The notes below the pieces were generated by a model that searched no databases, was not told where the DNA came from, and saw nothing but the letters and a program-made list of their open reading frames with translations. Of a stretch of DNA of 47,428 nt, positions 23,080 through 31,274 are shown piece after piece. Positions within the stretch are counted from its first letter, which is position 1, and each line of letters starts with the position of its first letter. A program made the translations under genes and the position numbers. The DNA is from Rubrivivax benzoatilyticus JA2 = ATCC BAA-35 (GTDB taxonomy: Bacteria > Pseudomonadota > Gammaproteobacteria > Burkholderiales > Burkholderiaceae_C): the NCBI RefSeq assembly GCF_000190375.1, contig NZ_AEWG01000021.1, positions 1-47,428 of the forward strand, in the 5' to 3' direction.

Positions 23080-24819
23080 ATGCCCCGACACCTTTTCGTC
23101 ACCCGCCACCCCGGAGCGCTCGACTGGGCCCAGCGCCACGGGGTGCAGGCCGCCCGCGTCGAGAGCAACCTCGACGTTGCCACCGTCGAGCCCGGCGACG
23201 TGGTCATCGGCACGCTGCCGGTGCACCTGATCGCCGAACTGAACCGGCGCGGCGCGCATTACTGGCACCTGACGATGAACGTCCCGGCCGAGTGGCGCGG
23301 TCGCGAACTGAGCGCCGACGACATGGAGGCCTGCGGCGCACGGCTCGACGAGTTCCGTGTCGTCGGCACCGGGACGCGCAGCGCGGCGATGACGACCGGC
23401 GGTGCAGCGCCGCTCGGCGACAACGCGCCGACGCTGCATCTGTGCATCGCCAGCGGCCAGACGCAACCGAACCTGCTGCCGATGCTGATGGAGCGCTGGG
23501 ACCGGGTCGTGATCTTCGCCAGCCCGAAAATGCTGCCGGAGGCCGAGCGGCTGAAGTCGATGGTCGAGGTGCTGGCGCAGCAGTCGGGCCGCGACGGCGA
23601 GCCGATCGTCGTGGACCTGCCGGGCGACGCCGACTATCCGGCGCTGAAGCGGGCGGTTGAGCGTGCGGTGGCTTCGCTGCGTTGCAGTTTCCCTTCGCAT
23701 CGTCTCGTTCTCAACGTCACGGGCGGCACGAAGCTGATGACGCTGGCGTTCACCGACGCGCTGCGTTCGCAGGCTCGAATCATCTATTGCGACACCGAGC
23801 GCGGGGTCCTCGAAACGATCGACTCGCCGGGGACTGCTCACGCGCCGCTCCAACCGCGACTGATCGATCTCGACACCTTGCTGGCGGTGCAGGGCTACAA
23901 GACGACGCGTGTCACCCGGGTCGACTCCCCCGCGTTCGCGACGATGAAGCAGCGCGAGGCCTTGACCGCCCGGCTCGTGCTGCGGCTGCCGACCACCGGG
24001 ACGGGGCTGCAGACGCGGCGCGACGGCGACACTTCCTGGACTTCGTACGGCCTCGCGGCGACGCTGCATGCGTTGGCCAACGCGGCCGTCGAGAGCGCGC
24101 GCAAAGACCGGCAGCGATTCCAGCCCGGGCAGGAGACACAGCTGCTGAGGGGCGGCTTTCTGGACGGCCCCAGCCGGGAACTGCTGGACCAGCTGTCGGT
24201 CCACGGCCTGCTGCGCGATCCGGGGCCGGCGGCCGATGGCCGGTTGCGTCTGGTGTTCGCGGACCTCGACGCGGCCAGCTACCTGGCCGGCGGTTACATG
24301 GAGGAGTTCGCGCTGCTCAGCGTTGCCGCAGTCGGGCTGCCGGCCGCGCACTTCGGCGCCAACGTCGGGCTGGACCGGCTGGGCCGGCGCGAAGGGCGCA
24401 AGCACGGCGAGATGAACGAGCTCGACGTCGCGCTCGTCTGGCGCAACAAGCTGCTGACGCTGGAGACCAAGGCCGGCCGGGCGCTGGTGCGTGAAGCACA
24501 GGGCACGCTGAACAAGTCGGCGAGCCTGAAGCTGAGCGTGGGCGGGCTGCTGGCCACCAGCTGGATCGTCACGAACGCCCGCGAAGCGGACATTCCGAGC
24601 GACGTGCTCGACCGTGCCGACCTGAACTCGCTGACCCGTGTGGAGATCGTCAGCGGCGTCGCCCAGCTGCAGCGCTTGCCCGAACGGATCGCCGAGTGGG
24701 CCGGCGTCGATCTTCCACCCGGCTATCGGACCTGGCGCGAGATCGTCGATGACGGCCGTGACCTCGGCACCGGCGGTGCCGTGCCCGCCACGCCGGACAC
24801 GGCCGGGGACGCGCGATGA
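23080..24819 (+). CDS. Csx16 domain fused to Card1/Can2-like CARF nuclease
   Basis: A 579-aa three-part protein. Residues 1-~98 are a complete Csx16 domain (LFVTRHPGALDWAQRHG, PGDVVIGTLPVHLIAELNRR, RGRELSADDMEACGARLDEF). Residues ~117-270 are a CARF domain of the Card1/Can2 (DUF1887) type: LHLCIASGQTQPNLLPML and LNVTGGTKLMTLAF at about 211-224. Residues ~400-500 are a PD-(D/E)xK nuclease: GGYMEEF (E408/E409), NELDV (D449) and LTLETKAG (E462, K464). Card1/Can2 enzymes are activated by cyclic tetra-adenylate to cut nucleic acids, while Csx16 is reported to destroy that messenger, so one chain may carry both trigger and off-switch. All catalytic residues appear present. It is in the interference operon and overlaps the next gene by ATGA. 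Confidence 0.9.
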   Translation: MPRHLFVTRHPGALDWAQRHGVQAARVESNLDVATVEPGDVVIGTLPVHLIAELNRRGAHYWHLTMNVPAEWRGRELSADDMEACGARLDEFRVVGTGTRSAAMTTGGAAPLGDNAPTLHLCIASGQTQPNLLPMLMERWDRVVIFASPKMLPEAERLKSMVEVLAQQSGRDGEPIVVDLPGDADYPALKRAVERAVASLRCSFPSHRLVLNVTGGTKLMTLAFTDALRSQARIIYCDTERGVLETIDSPGTAHAPLQPRLIDLDTLLAVQGYKTTRVTRVDSPAFATMKQREALTARLVLRLPTTGTGLQTRRDGDTSWTSYGLAATLHALANAAVESARKDRQRFQPGQETQLLRGGFLDGPSRELLDQLSVHGLLRDPGPAADGRLRLVFADLDAASYLAGGYMEEFALLSVAAVGLPAAHFGANVGLDRLGRREGRKHGEMNELDVALVWRNKLLTLETKAGRALVREAQGTLNKSASLKLSVGGLLATSWIVTNAREADIPSDVLDRADLNSLTRVEIVSGVAQLQRLPERIAEWAGVDLPPGYRTWREIVDDGRDLGTGGAVPATPDTAGDAR

Positions 24820-25283
24820 GCGGCACCGTCTGGCCGCGAACGCAGGCCGATCTGATGGGCGCCCTCGACCAACTCGGGTTCGAGGCCTGCATCCCGAGAA
24901 CCTGTTCTTGGCACCGCGCGTTCGTCGCGCGAAGCGAGTCGCGGTCGATCATCGTGTTGTTTGGCAAGCGCGGCATCGACCTGAAGCTCTATGACGTGGC
25001 GACCGATTTCGAGTTCGACGCGGCCGGACGCCTCGCCACCGCCGGCGGACGTATGGTCCGCAACTACTACAGCGACGACGCCGCCGACGTCCACCGGCTG
25101 GTTCTGGAAATCGCGCAGCGTTTCGTTGCCGACGAGCCGATCGATGAGTCCCTGCTCGCCGGCCAGGGCACGCCGTGGTTCGTCCGGAAACGCGAATACG
25201 CCTGCAGTCGCGCTCCGCTCGACGTCCGGGCGCGCAGGGAGATGCAGGCGCTCTACGACGAGGTTACCCCCTGGCGACGGTGA
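24816..25283 (+). CDS. unknown gene translationally coupled to the CARF nuclease
   Basis: A 155-aa protein, MSGTVWPRTQADLMGALDQL... I do not recognise it. A hydrophobic strand, SRSIIVLFGKRGIDLKLYDV (about 42-61), precedes an acidic helical part (SDDAADVHRLVLEIAQRFV) and a basic C-terminus ending in PWRR. Its start overlaps the stop of the Csx16-CARF nuclease (ATGA), so the two should be made in fixed proportion. It could be an inhibitor, adaptor or additional type III subunit (inference). It is the last gene before the leader of array 2. Confidence 0.65.
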   Translation: MSGTVWPRTQADLMGALDQLGFEACIPRTCSWHRAFVARSESRSIIVLFGKRGIDLKLYDVATDFEFDAAGRLATAGGRMVRNYYSDDAADVHRLVLEIAQRFVADEPIDESLLAGQGTPWFVRKREYACSRAPLDVRARREMQALYDEVTPWRR

Positions 25284-25373
25284 GCCGGCCTACCTGTCGG
25301 ACGGCGTCTGGCTCGGCGCCGACGGCCGGCTGCAGGACGAACGATGACTGGCCTGCCGTTGCCGAAATGACCG

Positions 25374-25522
25374 CCATGTCTGGCAGCACATTGATTTCAA
25401 AGGGTTTTTGGCTTCTTGCCCTGGTCTGGAGGCCGTTTCGGGCCTCCGAGACGGCGTCCGGCCGGTTCTTGCCCGCAAGAGGGCTAGAATCTCGTTTCGC
25501 GACAGGCACTTGCAAGAGGTGC
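25374..25522 (+). promoter_or_regulatory. leader of array 2 (duplicate of the array 1 leader)
   Basis: About 150 nt between the last gene of the operon and the first repeat. It shares with the array 1 leader the start (CCATGTCTG-CAGCAC, TTGATTTCAAAGGGTTTT), a GAGACGGC block, CCCGCAA, and 40 of the last 42 nt before the repeat. A TAGAAT hexamer at 25485-25490 could be the -10 box. A local inverted repeat, GGCCGTTTCGGGCC, at 25431-25444 is not conserved in the other copy. Confidence 0.85.
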
Positions 25523-25945
25523 GTCAGCGCACCCCGAATTCCGAAGGGGATTGAGACGAGGCTTGTTTTTGCTTGGCGCTCATTTGAGTCAGCGCACCCC
25601 GAATTCCGAAGGGGATTGAGACCGGCGAGAGCGTAAAGTTCGTTGATGAGGTCAGCGCACCCCGAATTCCGAAGGGGATTGAGACTCACCAGTGCCACGC
25701 CGATCTCGTTCCATGGTCAGCGCACCCCGAATTCCGAAGGGGATTGAGACGGGATATTTCTTTTTGAGCCTCCACGTATTTGTCAGCGCACCCCGAATTC
25801 CGAAGGGGATTGAGACTCTTGCCAAAGGAGTGCGTGTACTTTCATTGTCAGCGCACCCCGAATTCCGAAGGGGATTGAGACGCCGAAGAAGCGCTGTCAC
25901 CAAAGATACGGTCAGCGCACCCCGAATTCCGAAGGGGATTTGATG
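25523..25945 (+). CRISPR. CRISPR array 2: 7 repeats, 6 spacers, transcribed rightward
   Basis: The same 35-nt repeat as array 1, now on the plus strand (begins GTCAGCGCACC, ends GGGGATTGAGAC). Repeat starts: 25523, 25588, 25651, 25716, 25782, 25847, 25911. Spacers are 28-31 nt. The last repeat loses its consensus after GGGGATT (about 25940), the usual decay at the leader-distal end. The first spacer (25558-25587) overlaps a spacer of array 1 by 18 nt in target sequence. Confidence 0.98.
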
Positions 25946-26417
25946 CAAAAAATCGGCGAGCTTTTCATACGCCGCGGTGCATCAGCGACTGCAAATCGCG
26001 TGGCGTGAAATTGCCGAGCGACGCCATCAGCCCCCATCGCATTTCAACCGCGTCTTGACGCGACTCGGGGGCTCGCCGAGCGCTCGAGAGCCCGCGGGCT
26101 GACGCTCGTCCTGACCGCCAGCGCCGGGCGCGACGCCGCCCGCGCCATCTTCGCCATCTCGTGCCTCATCGCGGCCTGCGCCACGCAGCCGCTGCACGCC
26201 GCCCTCGGCGGCGCCCTCGCGGCGGCCGTGCGCCCGGCGGCCGAACGAGCCTTCACGGCCCCCTCGCGGCAACGTTGCCGATCCGGGCTGCAGCCGCTAC
26301 TGCCACCAGACACTCCGGCCCCTCGATGAGCCGCCCCCGAACGGCCGGCGCATCGAGAAAAGGAGCCCCTGTGGCGCCCGCCCGGGTGTCGACGCAGGTG
26401 GCGCGGCAAGACGAGTC
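25946..26417. other. non-coding or decayed DNA beyond array 2
   Basis: This stretch of about 470 nt carries no gene I can support. Open frames exist on both strands (for example on the minus strand over 26044-26556 and 26027-26272), but they are alanine/arginine-rich products of the GC bias and overlap the ssb remnant. It may be decayed coding DNA between the CRISPR locus and the helicase genes. Confidence 0.5.
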
Positions 26418-26615
26418 GATGTGCGGGAGGTGCGCGGCATTGGTTTCGGTGAACAAGGTGACTTTGGTCCGCCACTGCGGCCGCGATCCGGAGATGTGGC
26501 GCCTGCCGTCGGGGGAGCGGTCGTGCCGAAGGGCAGCACCGCTGGGCCGACCGCACGCGGTAGCGCGCCGCGGCCGCCGGTGCTTTCGGAGGACGACGAC
26601 TTGATCCCGTTCTGA
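26418..26615 (+). pseudogene. ssb: remnant of single-stranded DNA-binding protein gene
   Basis: Around 26448-26518 one frame reads VSVNKVTLVRHCGRDPEMWR then LPSGER, a clear match to the SSB N-terminus (normally ...VNKVILVGNLGRDPE-RYLPSG). A different frame ending at 26615 reads PPVLSEDDDLIPF and stop, matching the acidic C-terminal tip of SSB (DDDIPF). Nearly all of the OB-fold in between is missing and the two ends are out of frame, so this is a broken, internally deleted gene. The next intact gene encodes a helicase, the kind of enzyme an SSB tip recruits, which suggests the ssb once belonged to this helicase operon. Confidence 0.75.
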
Positions 26616-26671
26616 CGAGTCGCGCACGCCCCCCGTACCCGAACGACCTTCATCCGAAAGACGATCCGCGC

Positions 26672-28855
26672 ATGAACGACATCACGCTGACCCCTTCGCA
26701 GTCCCGGGCGATGGCCGCCTTCAGGGCGTTTCTCGACGGCGACGCCGAGTGCTTCCTGCTGAAGGGCAGCGCCGGCACCGGCAAGACGACGCTGATCCGG
26801 GCGATGCTCGCGCACCTCGACGCGACCGGCCGCTCCGCCCGCACGTTGGCGCCGACCGGACGCGCGGCGCGGATCCTGAACGCGAAGATCGAGGCCAGCG
26901 GCCACTCCGCCGGCACCGTCCACGGCGAGCTCTACGCGCTGAAGACGATCCATGTGCACGAGCAGGCGCGCGACCGCAACGACCCGGGTCTGCGCTTCGT
27001 CTTCCCGCTCAAGGACAGCGAATCGACCGACACCGTCTTCATCGTCGACGAGGCCTCGATGGTGGGTGACAAGGAGACGCGCGAGGACCTGTACCAGTTC
27101 GGCTCGGGGCGGGTGCTGCTGGACCTGGTGACCTACGCCCGGCTCGCCCGCCACGGACGCGAGCGCCGGGAGCCGCGCGACCCGCGCATCGTCCTGGTCG
27201 GCGACCCGGCGCAGCTGCCGCCGGTGGGCGACCGGCAATCGCCGGCGCTGTCGGCCCGCTACATCGAGCAGACCTTCGGCCTGCGCTGCGAGGAGCACGA
27301 GCTGACCGAGGTGATGCGCCAGGCCGGCGACAGCGCGGTGCTCGACCGCGCCACGACGCTGCGCGGGGCGATCGCGCGCCGCGACTTCAACAGCTTCGCG
27401 CTGCCGCCGGCGCCGGGCGAGATCGAGCATGTCGCCGTCGGCTCGGCGATCGGCGAGGTGGTCCAGGGGCTGGACGCCGGGTCTTCGGTCGTGCTGGTCA
27501 CGCAGGCGAACGCGGCGGCGCGCGACCTGAACCGTGCCGTCCGCGAGCGCCGCTGGGGCGACGAGGACCGGGCGCCGCGCGTCGGCGACCGCCTGCTGGT
27601 CAACAAGAACGCGCCGCTGCACGATGTGCGCAACGGCGACATCGTCGGGCTGCTGCGGCTGGCCGCCGCGCCCGAGGTGCGCCACGTGCCGATCCGCGGC
27701 GTCGAGCAAGCGGTGCGACTGGCCTTCCGCGAGGTGACGCTGCTCTGCGAGCACCCGGACGGCAGCGCGCGCGAGGTCGACGCGCGCATCCTCGAGAACC
27801 TGCTCGACTCGCCGGAGCGCGAGTTGAGCCCGGTCGAGCAGCGTGCGTTGCTGGTCGACTTCCGCCAGCGCCACCCTCACTTGCGCCCGAACACCGCCGA
27901 GTTCGGCGCCGCTCTGCGCCAGGATCCGTGGTTCAACGCGTTGCAGGTGAAGTACGGCTACGCGCTGACCTGCCACAAGGCCCAGGGCGGCGAGTGGGAC
28001 ACGGCGATCGTCGACTTCGGCGGCGTCGGCAGCGGCCGCCGCAGCGAGGGGTTCTTCCGCTGGGCCTACACCGCGGTGACGCGGGCGCGGCGACGGCTGC
28101 TGCTGGTCAGCCCGCCGTCGTTCCGGGCGGTGTCGGCGCTGCGCTTCGTCGGCGCGCCGGCCGTTGCCGCGCTGCCCGTGGCCGCCACGCCGGCGCGCAC
28201 CGCACCCGAGCCCAGCGCGGCTGTCGGCATCGTCGGCGAACCGCGCGTGGCCGGCTGCACGGCGAGCGTCGCGGCTTCGAACGAGCCCGCCGCGGACCCG
28301 GACTGGGCCCGGTTCGGCTTCCAGGCCGGGCAGGAGCCGCTGTTCGCGCACCACCGGCGCTTGCGGGATGCGCTGGCCGGCGTCGGCGTCCAGGTGCTGC
28401 GTGTGCAGCACGGCCAGTATTTCGAGCGCTACCTGCTGGGACGCGACGGGGCGCAGGCCGCGCTGCAGTACTACTACAAGGGCGACATGCGGGTCTCCAG
28501 CGTGAAGGCGGTCCCCGGCAGCCGCGCCGACGCGGTGCTGCTGCAGACCTGCCTCGCCCGCTGCAGCGAGGCGCTGCTGCCCGGCGCGGCGGCGCCGGCC
28601 GACGCAGACCCGTTCCACGACGACTTCCGATCGGAGTTGCAGGCGGCGCTGGCCGGCATCGGGCTGCGCATCGTCGCCACCGAGCCGGGCAGCTACCGCC
28701 TGCGCTGCACGATCGAGGGCGACGGGCGACGGGGCCGCGTCGACTTCCACCACGACGGCAGGAAGCGCTGGACGCGGGCGACGGAGGTGGGCGCCCCGGG
28801 CAGCAGCCTCGGCATCTTCGAGCAGGTTCGGAAGGCCCTGGAGATGGCGTCTTGA
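26672..28855 (+). CDS. SF1 RecD/Pif1-like helicase with duplicated C-terminal domain
   Basis: A 727-aa superfamily 1 helicase. Walker A KGSAGTGKTTLIRA starts near residue 31; motif II is TVFIVDEASMVGD (121-133); IVLVGDPAQLPPVGD (173-187) is motif III; TCHKAQGGEWDTAIVDF (about 433-449) and WAYTAVTRARRRLLLV (about 468-483) are motifs V-VI of the UvrD_C_2 type. After a linker, two similar ~75-residue units follow: LFAHHRRLRDALAGVGVQVL...Y...L (about 550-620) and DDFRSELQAALAGIGLRIVA...Y...L (about 650-727). They have no known function that I recognise. It precedes a TPR/OB gene with a TTGA overlap. It probably acts on replication or recombination intermediates, perhaps in a defence or mobile-element context. 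Confidence 0.88.
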   Translation: MNDITLTPSQSRAMAAFRAFLDGDAECFLLKGSAGTGKTTLIRAMLAHLDATGRSARTLAPTGRAARILNAKIEASGHSAGTVHGELYALKTIHVHEQARDRNDPGLRFVFPLKDSESTDTVFIVDEASMVGDKETREDLYQFGSGRVLLDLVTYARLARHGRERREPRDPRIVLVGDPAQLPPVGDRQSPALSARYIEQTFGLRCEEHELTEVMRQAGDSAVLDRATTLRGAIARRDFNSFALPPAPGEIEHVAVGSAIGEVVQGLDAGSSVVLVTQANAAARDLNRAVRERRWGDEDRAPRVGDRLLVNKNAPLHDVRNGDIVGLLRLAAAPEVRHVPIRGVEQAVRLAFREVTLLCEHPDGSAREVDARILENLLDSPERELSPVEQRALLVDFRQRHPHLRPNTAEFGAALRQDPWFNALQVKYGYALTCHKAQGGEWDTAIVDFGGVGSGRRSEGFFRWAYTAVTRARRRLLLVSPPSFRAVSALRFVGAPAVAALPVAATPARTAPEPSAAVGIVGEPRVAGCTASVAASNEPAADPDWARFGFQAGQEPLFAHHRRLRDALAGVGVQVLRVQHGQYFERYLLGRDGAQAALQYYYKGDMRVSSVKAVPGSRADAVLLQTCLARCSEALLPGAAAPADADPFHDDFRSELQAALAGIGLRIVATEPGSYRLRCTIEGDGRRGRVDFHHDGRKRWTRATEVGAPGSSLGIFEQVRKALEMAS

Positions 28856-30351
28856 TCGGCGCCGCCGACATCTCGCGCCTGCGCAAGGCGGGCGAGCTGG
28901 CCGAGGCGCTGGAACGGGCGCGTGGCGCTCACGAGTCTTCCCCGGGCGACGTCTACATCCAGCGCGCCTACGGCTGGGTGCTCTACGACATCGTCAAGCG
29001 CGAGGTGGACGACCTGGAGCAGCAGCGCATCGCGCCCGCGCAGTTCACCGAGCGCATGCCGCTGTGGCTGGCCGAGTACCGGACGCTCGATGCGGTGGAG
29101 CGCCCCGACCTGCTGCATTCGCTGATGACGAACCTGGCGGTCAGGACGCATCGCCAGTGGGATGGCTTCCTCGAGTTCGCGCGCGGCTGGGACCCCTGCC
29201 ACTTCCGGCCCGAGGACCGGCAGCCCTACGCGATGCCGAACGGCAAGCGGATGCCTGGCCTCGAGTCGCGCTGGTTCTACGCGGTCGGGCGCGAACTGGC
29301 CGAGCGCGGGCTGGTGCTCGAGCCGGCGCTGCGGGACTGGGCCGAGCGACAGCTGCACGACGCGCTGCGCCGGCATCCCGACGATCCCTGGCTGAACCTG
29401 CCGCTGAGCCGCTGGCTGATGGCGCGGGGAGAGGTCGGACAGGCGCGGGGCCGCCTGGCGGCCGTGGTTCGCCGTCAGCGCCAGGCCGCATGGGCCTGGG
29501 ACGCGCTGGGGCGAACCTTCGAGCTCGATGCCCCCGCCGACGCGATCGTCTGCCATTTCCACGCGCTGTCGCTCGCGGGCCAGCCGCAAGAGGTGGCCGG
29601 CACGCGGGTCCGGCTGGCCGAATTGCTGGTGCAGGCGCAGCGCTTCGACGAAGCCGCGCTGCAGGTGCACCGGGCGCTGGCGTTCCGGCGCGCCAGCGGC
29701 TTCAAGCTGCCGCAGGAGTTGGCGCGCTTCGCCGCATCGGAGTGGTTCGCGCTCCGGCAGGACGCCAGCCGGCTGCCGCCCGAGCCGGACACGGCGCGCG
29801 AGGCCGGCCGCGTGCTCGACCGGCTGGACGAGCGGCCGGTGGTGTTCCGCATCGGTGTCGTCGATCACCAGAACCCCGGCAAGGCCCTGGCCCATGTGGC
29901 CTTCGCTCCGGATGAGGGCACCTCGTTGCACTACGCCCGGCACCCCGGCGCGGAACGGCTGCGGCCGGGCCAGCTGGTCGAGGTGGCCTTCCGACAGGGT
30001 GACGTGCGCTCGATCCGCTTCCGGCCTACCGAGGCCGAGGCGATCGCCGGCTTCTGTCGCCCCGTCACCGGCACGCTCGTCCGGCGCGACGGGCAGAGCT
30101 ACGCCTTCCTGCAGGGCGACGACGGTACCCGCGCCTTCGTGCCGCCGGCGCTGCTGGAGCCGGTCTCCCGGGCGCAGCCGGACTCGGCTCGCGCCGTGGT
30201 CTGCATGGCAAAGGACCGGCAGGGAAAGGCCGGCTGGCGGGTGCTGGCGTGGGCGGAAGCGGCCAGTGGGCGTTCGTCGCTCGGCGGCTGCAGCCGTGCC
30301 CAGGTCTTCACGGTCAACTGTGCGGATGAGATGTCGGCCGCAGGGTGCTGA
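28852..30351 (+). CDS. TPR-like protein with two S1/cold-shock-like OB domains
   Basis: A 499-aa protein. Residues 1-~330 are helical and repeat-like (AGELAEALERARGAHESSPG, LHDALRRHPDDPWLNLPLSR, LVQAQRFDEAALQVHRALAF), consistent with tetratricopeptide units. The C-terminal part has two OB-type segments: VVFRIGVVDHQNPGKALAHV...LRPGQLVEVAF, and VTGTLVRRDGQSYAFLQGDD...AFVPPALL. This arrangement recalls S1/CSD-like domain proteins described in TOTE-type conflict systems (from memory, uncertain). The TTG start at 28852 shares bases with the helicase stop, implying one functional unit. It may bind RNA or single-stranded DNA. Confidence 0.72.
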   Translation: MIGAADISRLRKAGELAEALERARGAHESSPGDVYIQRAYGWVLYDIVKREVDDLEQQRIAPAQFTERMPLWLAEYRTLDAVERPDLLHSLMTNLAVRTHRQWDGFLEFARGWDPCHFRPEDRQPYAMPNGKRMPGLESRWFYAVGRELAERGLVLEPALRDWAERQLHDALRRHPDDPWLNLPLSRWLMARGEVGQARGRLAAVVRRQRQAAWAWDALGRTFELDAPADAIVCHFHALSLAGQPQEVAGTRVRLAELLVQAQRFDEAALQVHRALAFRRASGFKLPQELARFAASEWFALRQDASRLPPEPDTAREAGRVLDRLDERPVVFRIGVVDHQNPGKALAHVAFAPDEGTSLHYARHPGAERLRPGQLVEVAFRQGDVRSIRFRPTEAEAIAGFCRPVTGTLVRRDGQSYAFLQGDDGTRAFVPPALLEPVSRAQPDSARAVVCMAKDRQGKAGWRVLAWAEAASGRSSLGGCSRAQVFTVNCADEMSAAGC

Positions 30352-30490
30352 GCAAGCTCGGTGGCAGCGGCGGCTGGCGCCGGCGGCGATCTCCGGCGCT
30401 GTTCGCTGCGTCGTCGCGAGCGTTGCGTCGCGAGGCGTCTCAACGTTGTCGGCGTGCTTCGAGCTCGCTGCCTGGCCCGATGCTTCGGGG

Positions 30491-30823
30491 ATGCGTTCAT
30501 CTCAGCCCAGCGCCGTGACCTCACAGGACCCCGACGCCGGTCCACGGTTGGATCCCGCCGTGTGCGTGGTGGTGTGGCGACAGGCCTTCGGCGCTTCAGG
30601 CCCGGGGCGGTTGAAGTTCCCGGTGGATGACCCCTTCCTGCACGCGATCGGACGCTGGCAGCGGGCTGCGCATTCGTCGGAGCTTGAGGCGACTGCGCGG
30701 GCGGCGATGGATGCGTTCTTCATCGAGGCGGCGCTCGGCTTCGCGGCGCGAGGCTACGTGTGCTGCGTCGGTGAGGATGATGTCGCTGACGCTGCCCGGA
30801 GGTTCCGTCCGAAGGCTGTGTGA
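30491..30823 (+). CDS. small unknown protein
   Basis: A 110-aa frame beginning MRSSQPSAVTSQDPDAGPRL. The middle is plausible protein (DPAVCVVVWRQAFGASGPGR, LKFPVDDPFLHAIGRWQRAA), with a later helix MDAFFIEAALGFAARGYVCC and ending RFRPKAV. No family is recognised and no strong ribosome site is seen. It lies 139 nt after the TPR/OB gene in the same direction and could belong to the same unit. Confidence 0.5.
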   Translation: MRSSQPSAVTSQDPDAGPRLDPAVCVVVWRQAFGASGPGRLKFPVDDPFLHAIGRWQRAAHSSELEATARAAMDAFFIEAALGFAARGYVCCVGEDDVADAARRFRPKAV

Positions 30824-31204
30824 GCCTGTGTCGAGCCCGGGGTGCTGGGCGATACGCGGCGTCAGGTTCTTCTGCCTGCGCGCGCGCCGTCGATGTGGAT
30901 TGCTTGCCTGACAGCAGCTCGCGTGATCGCCCGCTTCCATCGCCGCGTTGAACAGTTCGATCGTCGATGAGTCGGTCGCGGTTCTTGCTGAACATCGGCT
31001 GGTTCCACACCGCATCCGTTGACCCGAGTCGGCCGGCGATCAGGGCGCGCTCGTTCGGCGCGCCGAGAGAGAGCACCACTCCCAGGGTGGGCATTCGCGC
31101 GCGTCCGCAGCGCGAGGCCCCGAGGCTGAAGGACAGCCAACGGTCCTCATGTCGCCCCTCGCTTCCCTCGGTCATCGCGTTCCCGCAAAGTCTGACAAAA
31201 AAAT
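30824..31204. other. intergenic, nothing recognised
   Basis: About 380 nt without a supportable gene. Minus-strand open frames over 30720-32309 and 30862-31140 cross into or lie antisense to the next gene and show no protein-like pattern. The right end is AT-richer and leads into the promoter of the next operon. Confidence 0.5.
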
Positions 31205-31235
31205 GTGCGCACACCGCGCACGTTGATGCTATAGT
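31205..31235 (+). promoter_or_regulatory. promoter/operator of the HTH-DUF4258-XRE operon
   Basis: TATAGT at 31230-31235 is a good -10 box. The -35 position is poor and is occupied by the palindrome GTGCGCAC (31205-31212); its GCGCAC half recurs at 31216-31221. This is what a repressor- or activator-controlled promoter looks like; the XRE protein encoded at 32871 is the natural candidate (inference). Transcription would begin near 31242, which argues that the ATG at 31275 rather than 31242 is used. Confidence 0.5.
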
Positions 31236-31274
31236 TCGATCATGCGCCGTGCACACAACATTTTGCGAGGCAAT

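Noticed and set aside
19389..23213. Very long minus-strand open frame (over 1200 codons) antisense to the cas genes
   Set aside because: It is opposite well-supported RAMP genes and its translation is low-complexity Arg/Ala/Gln. GC bias at third positions keeps antisense frames open. The same applies to minus frames over 16928-19324 and 5543-8068, and to the plus frame over 11808-14057.
10250..25945. Two unrelated CRISPR systems
   Set aside because: Both arrays have the same 35-nt repeat and homologous leaders and only one set of cas genes lies between them, so they belong to one system.
26044..26604. Coding genes in the frames on either strand between array 2 and the helicase
   Set aside because: The only recognisable protein sequence there is the two broken ends of SSB in different frames; other frames are Arg/Ala-rich without family pattern or ribosome sites.
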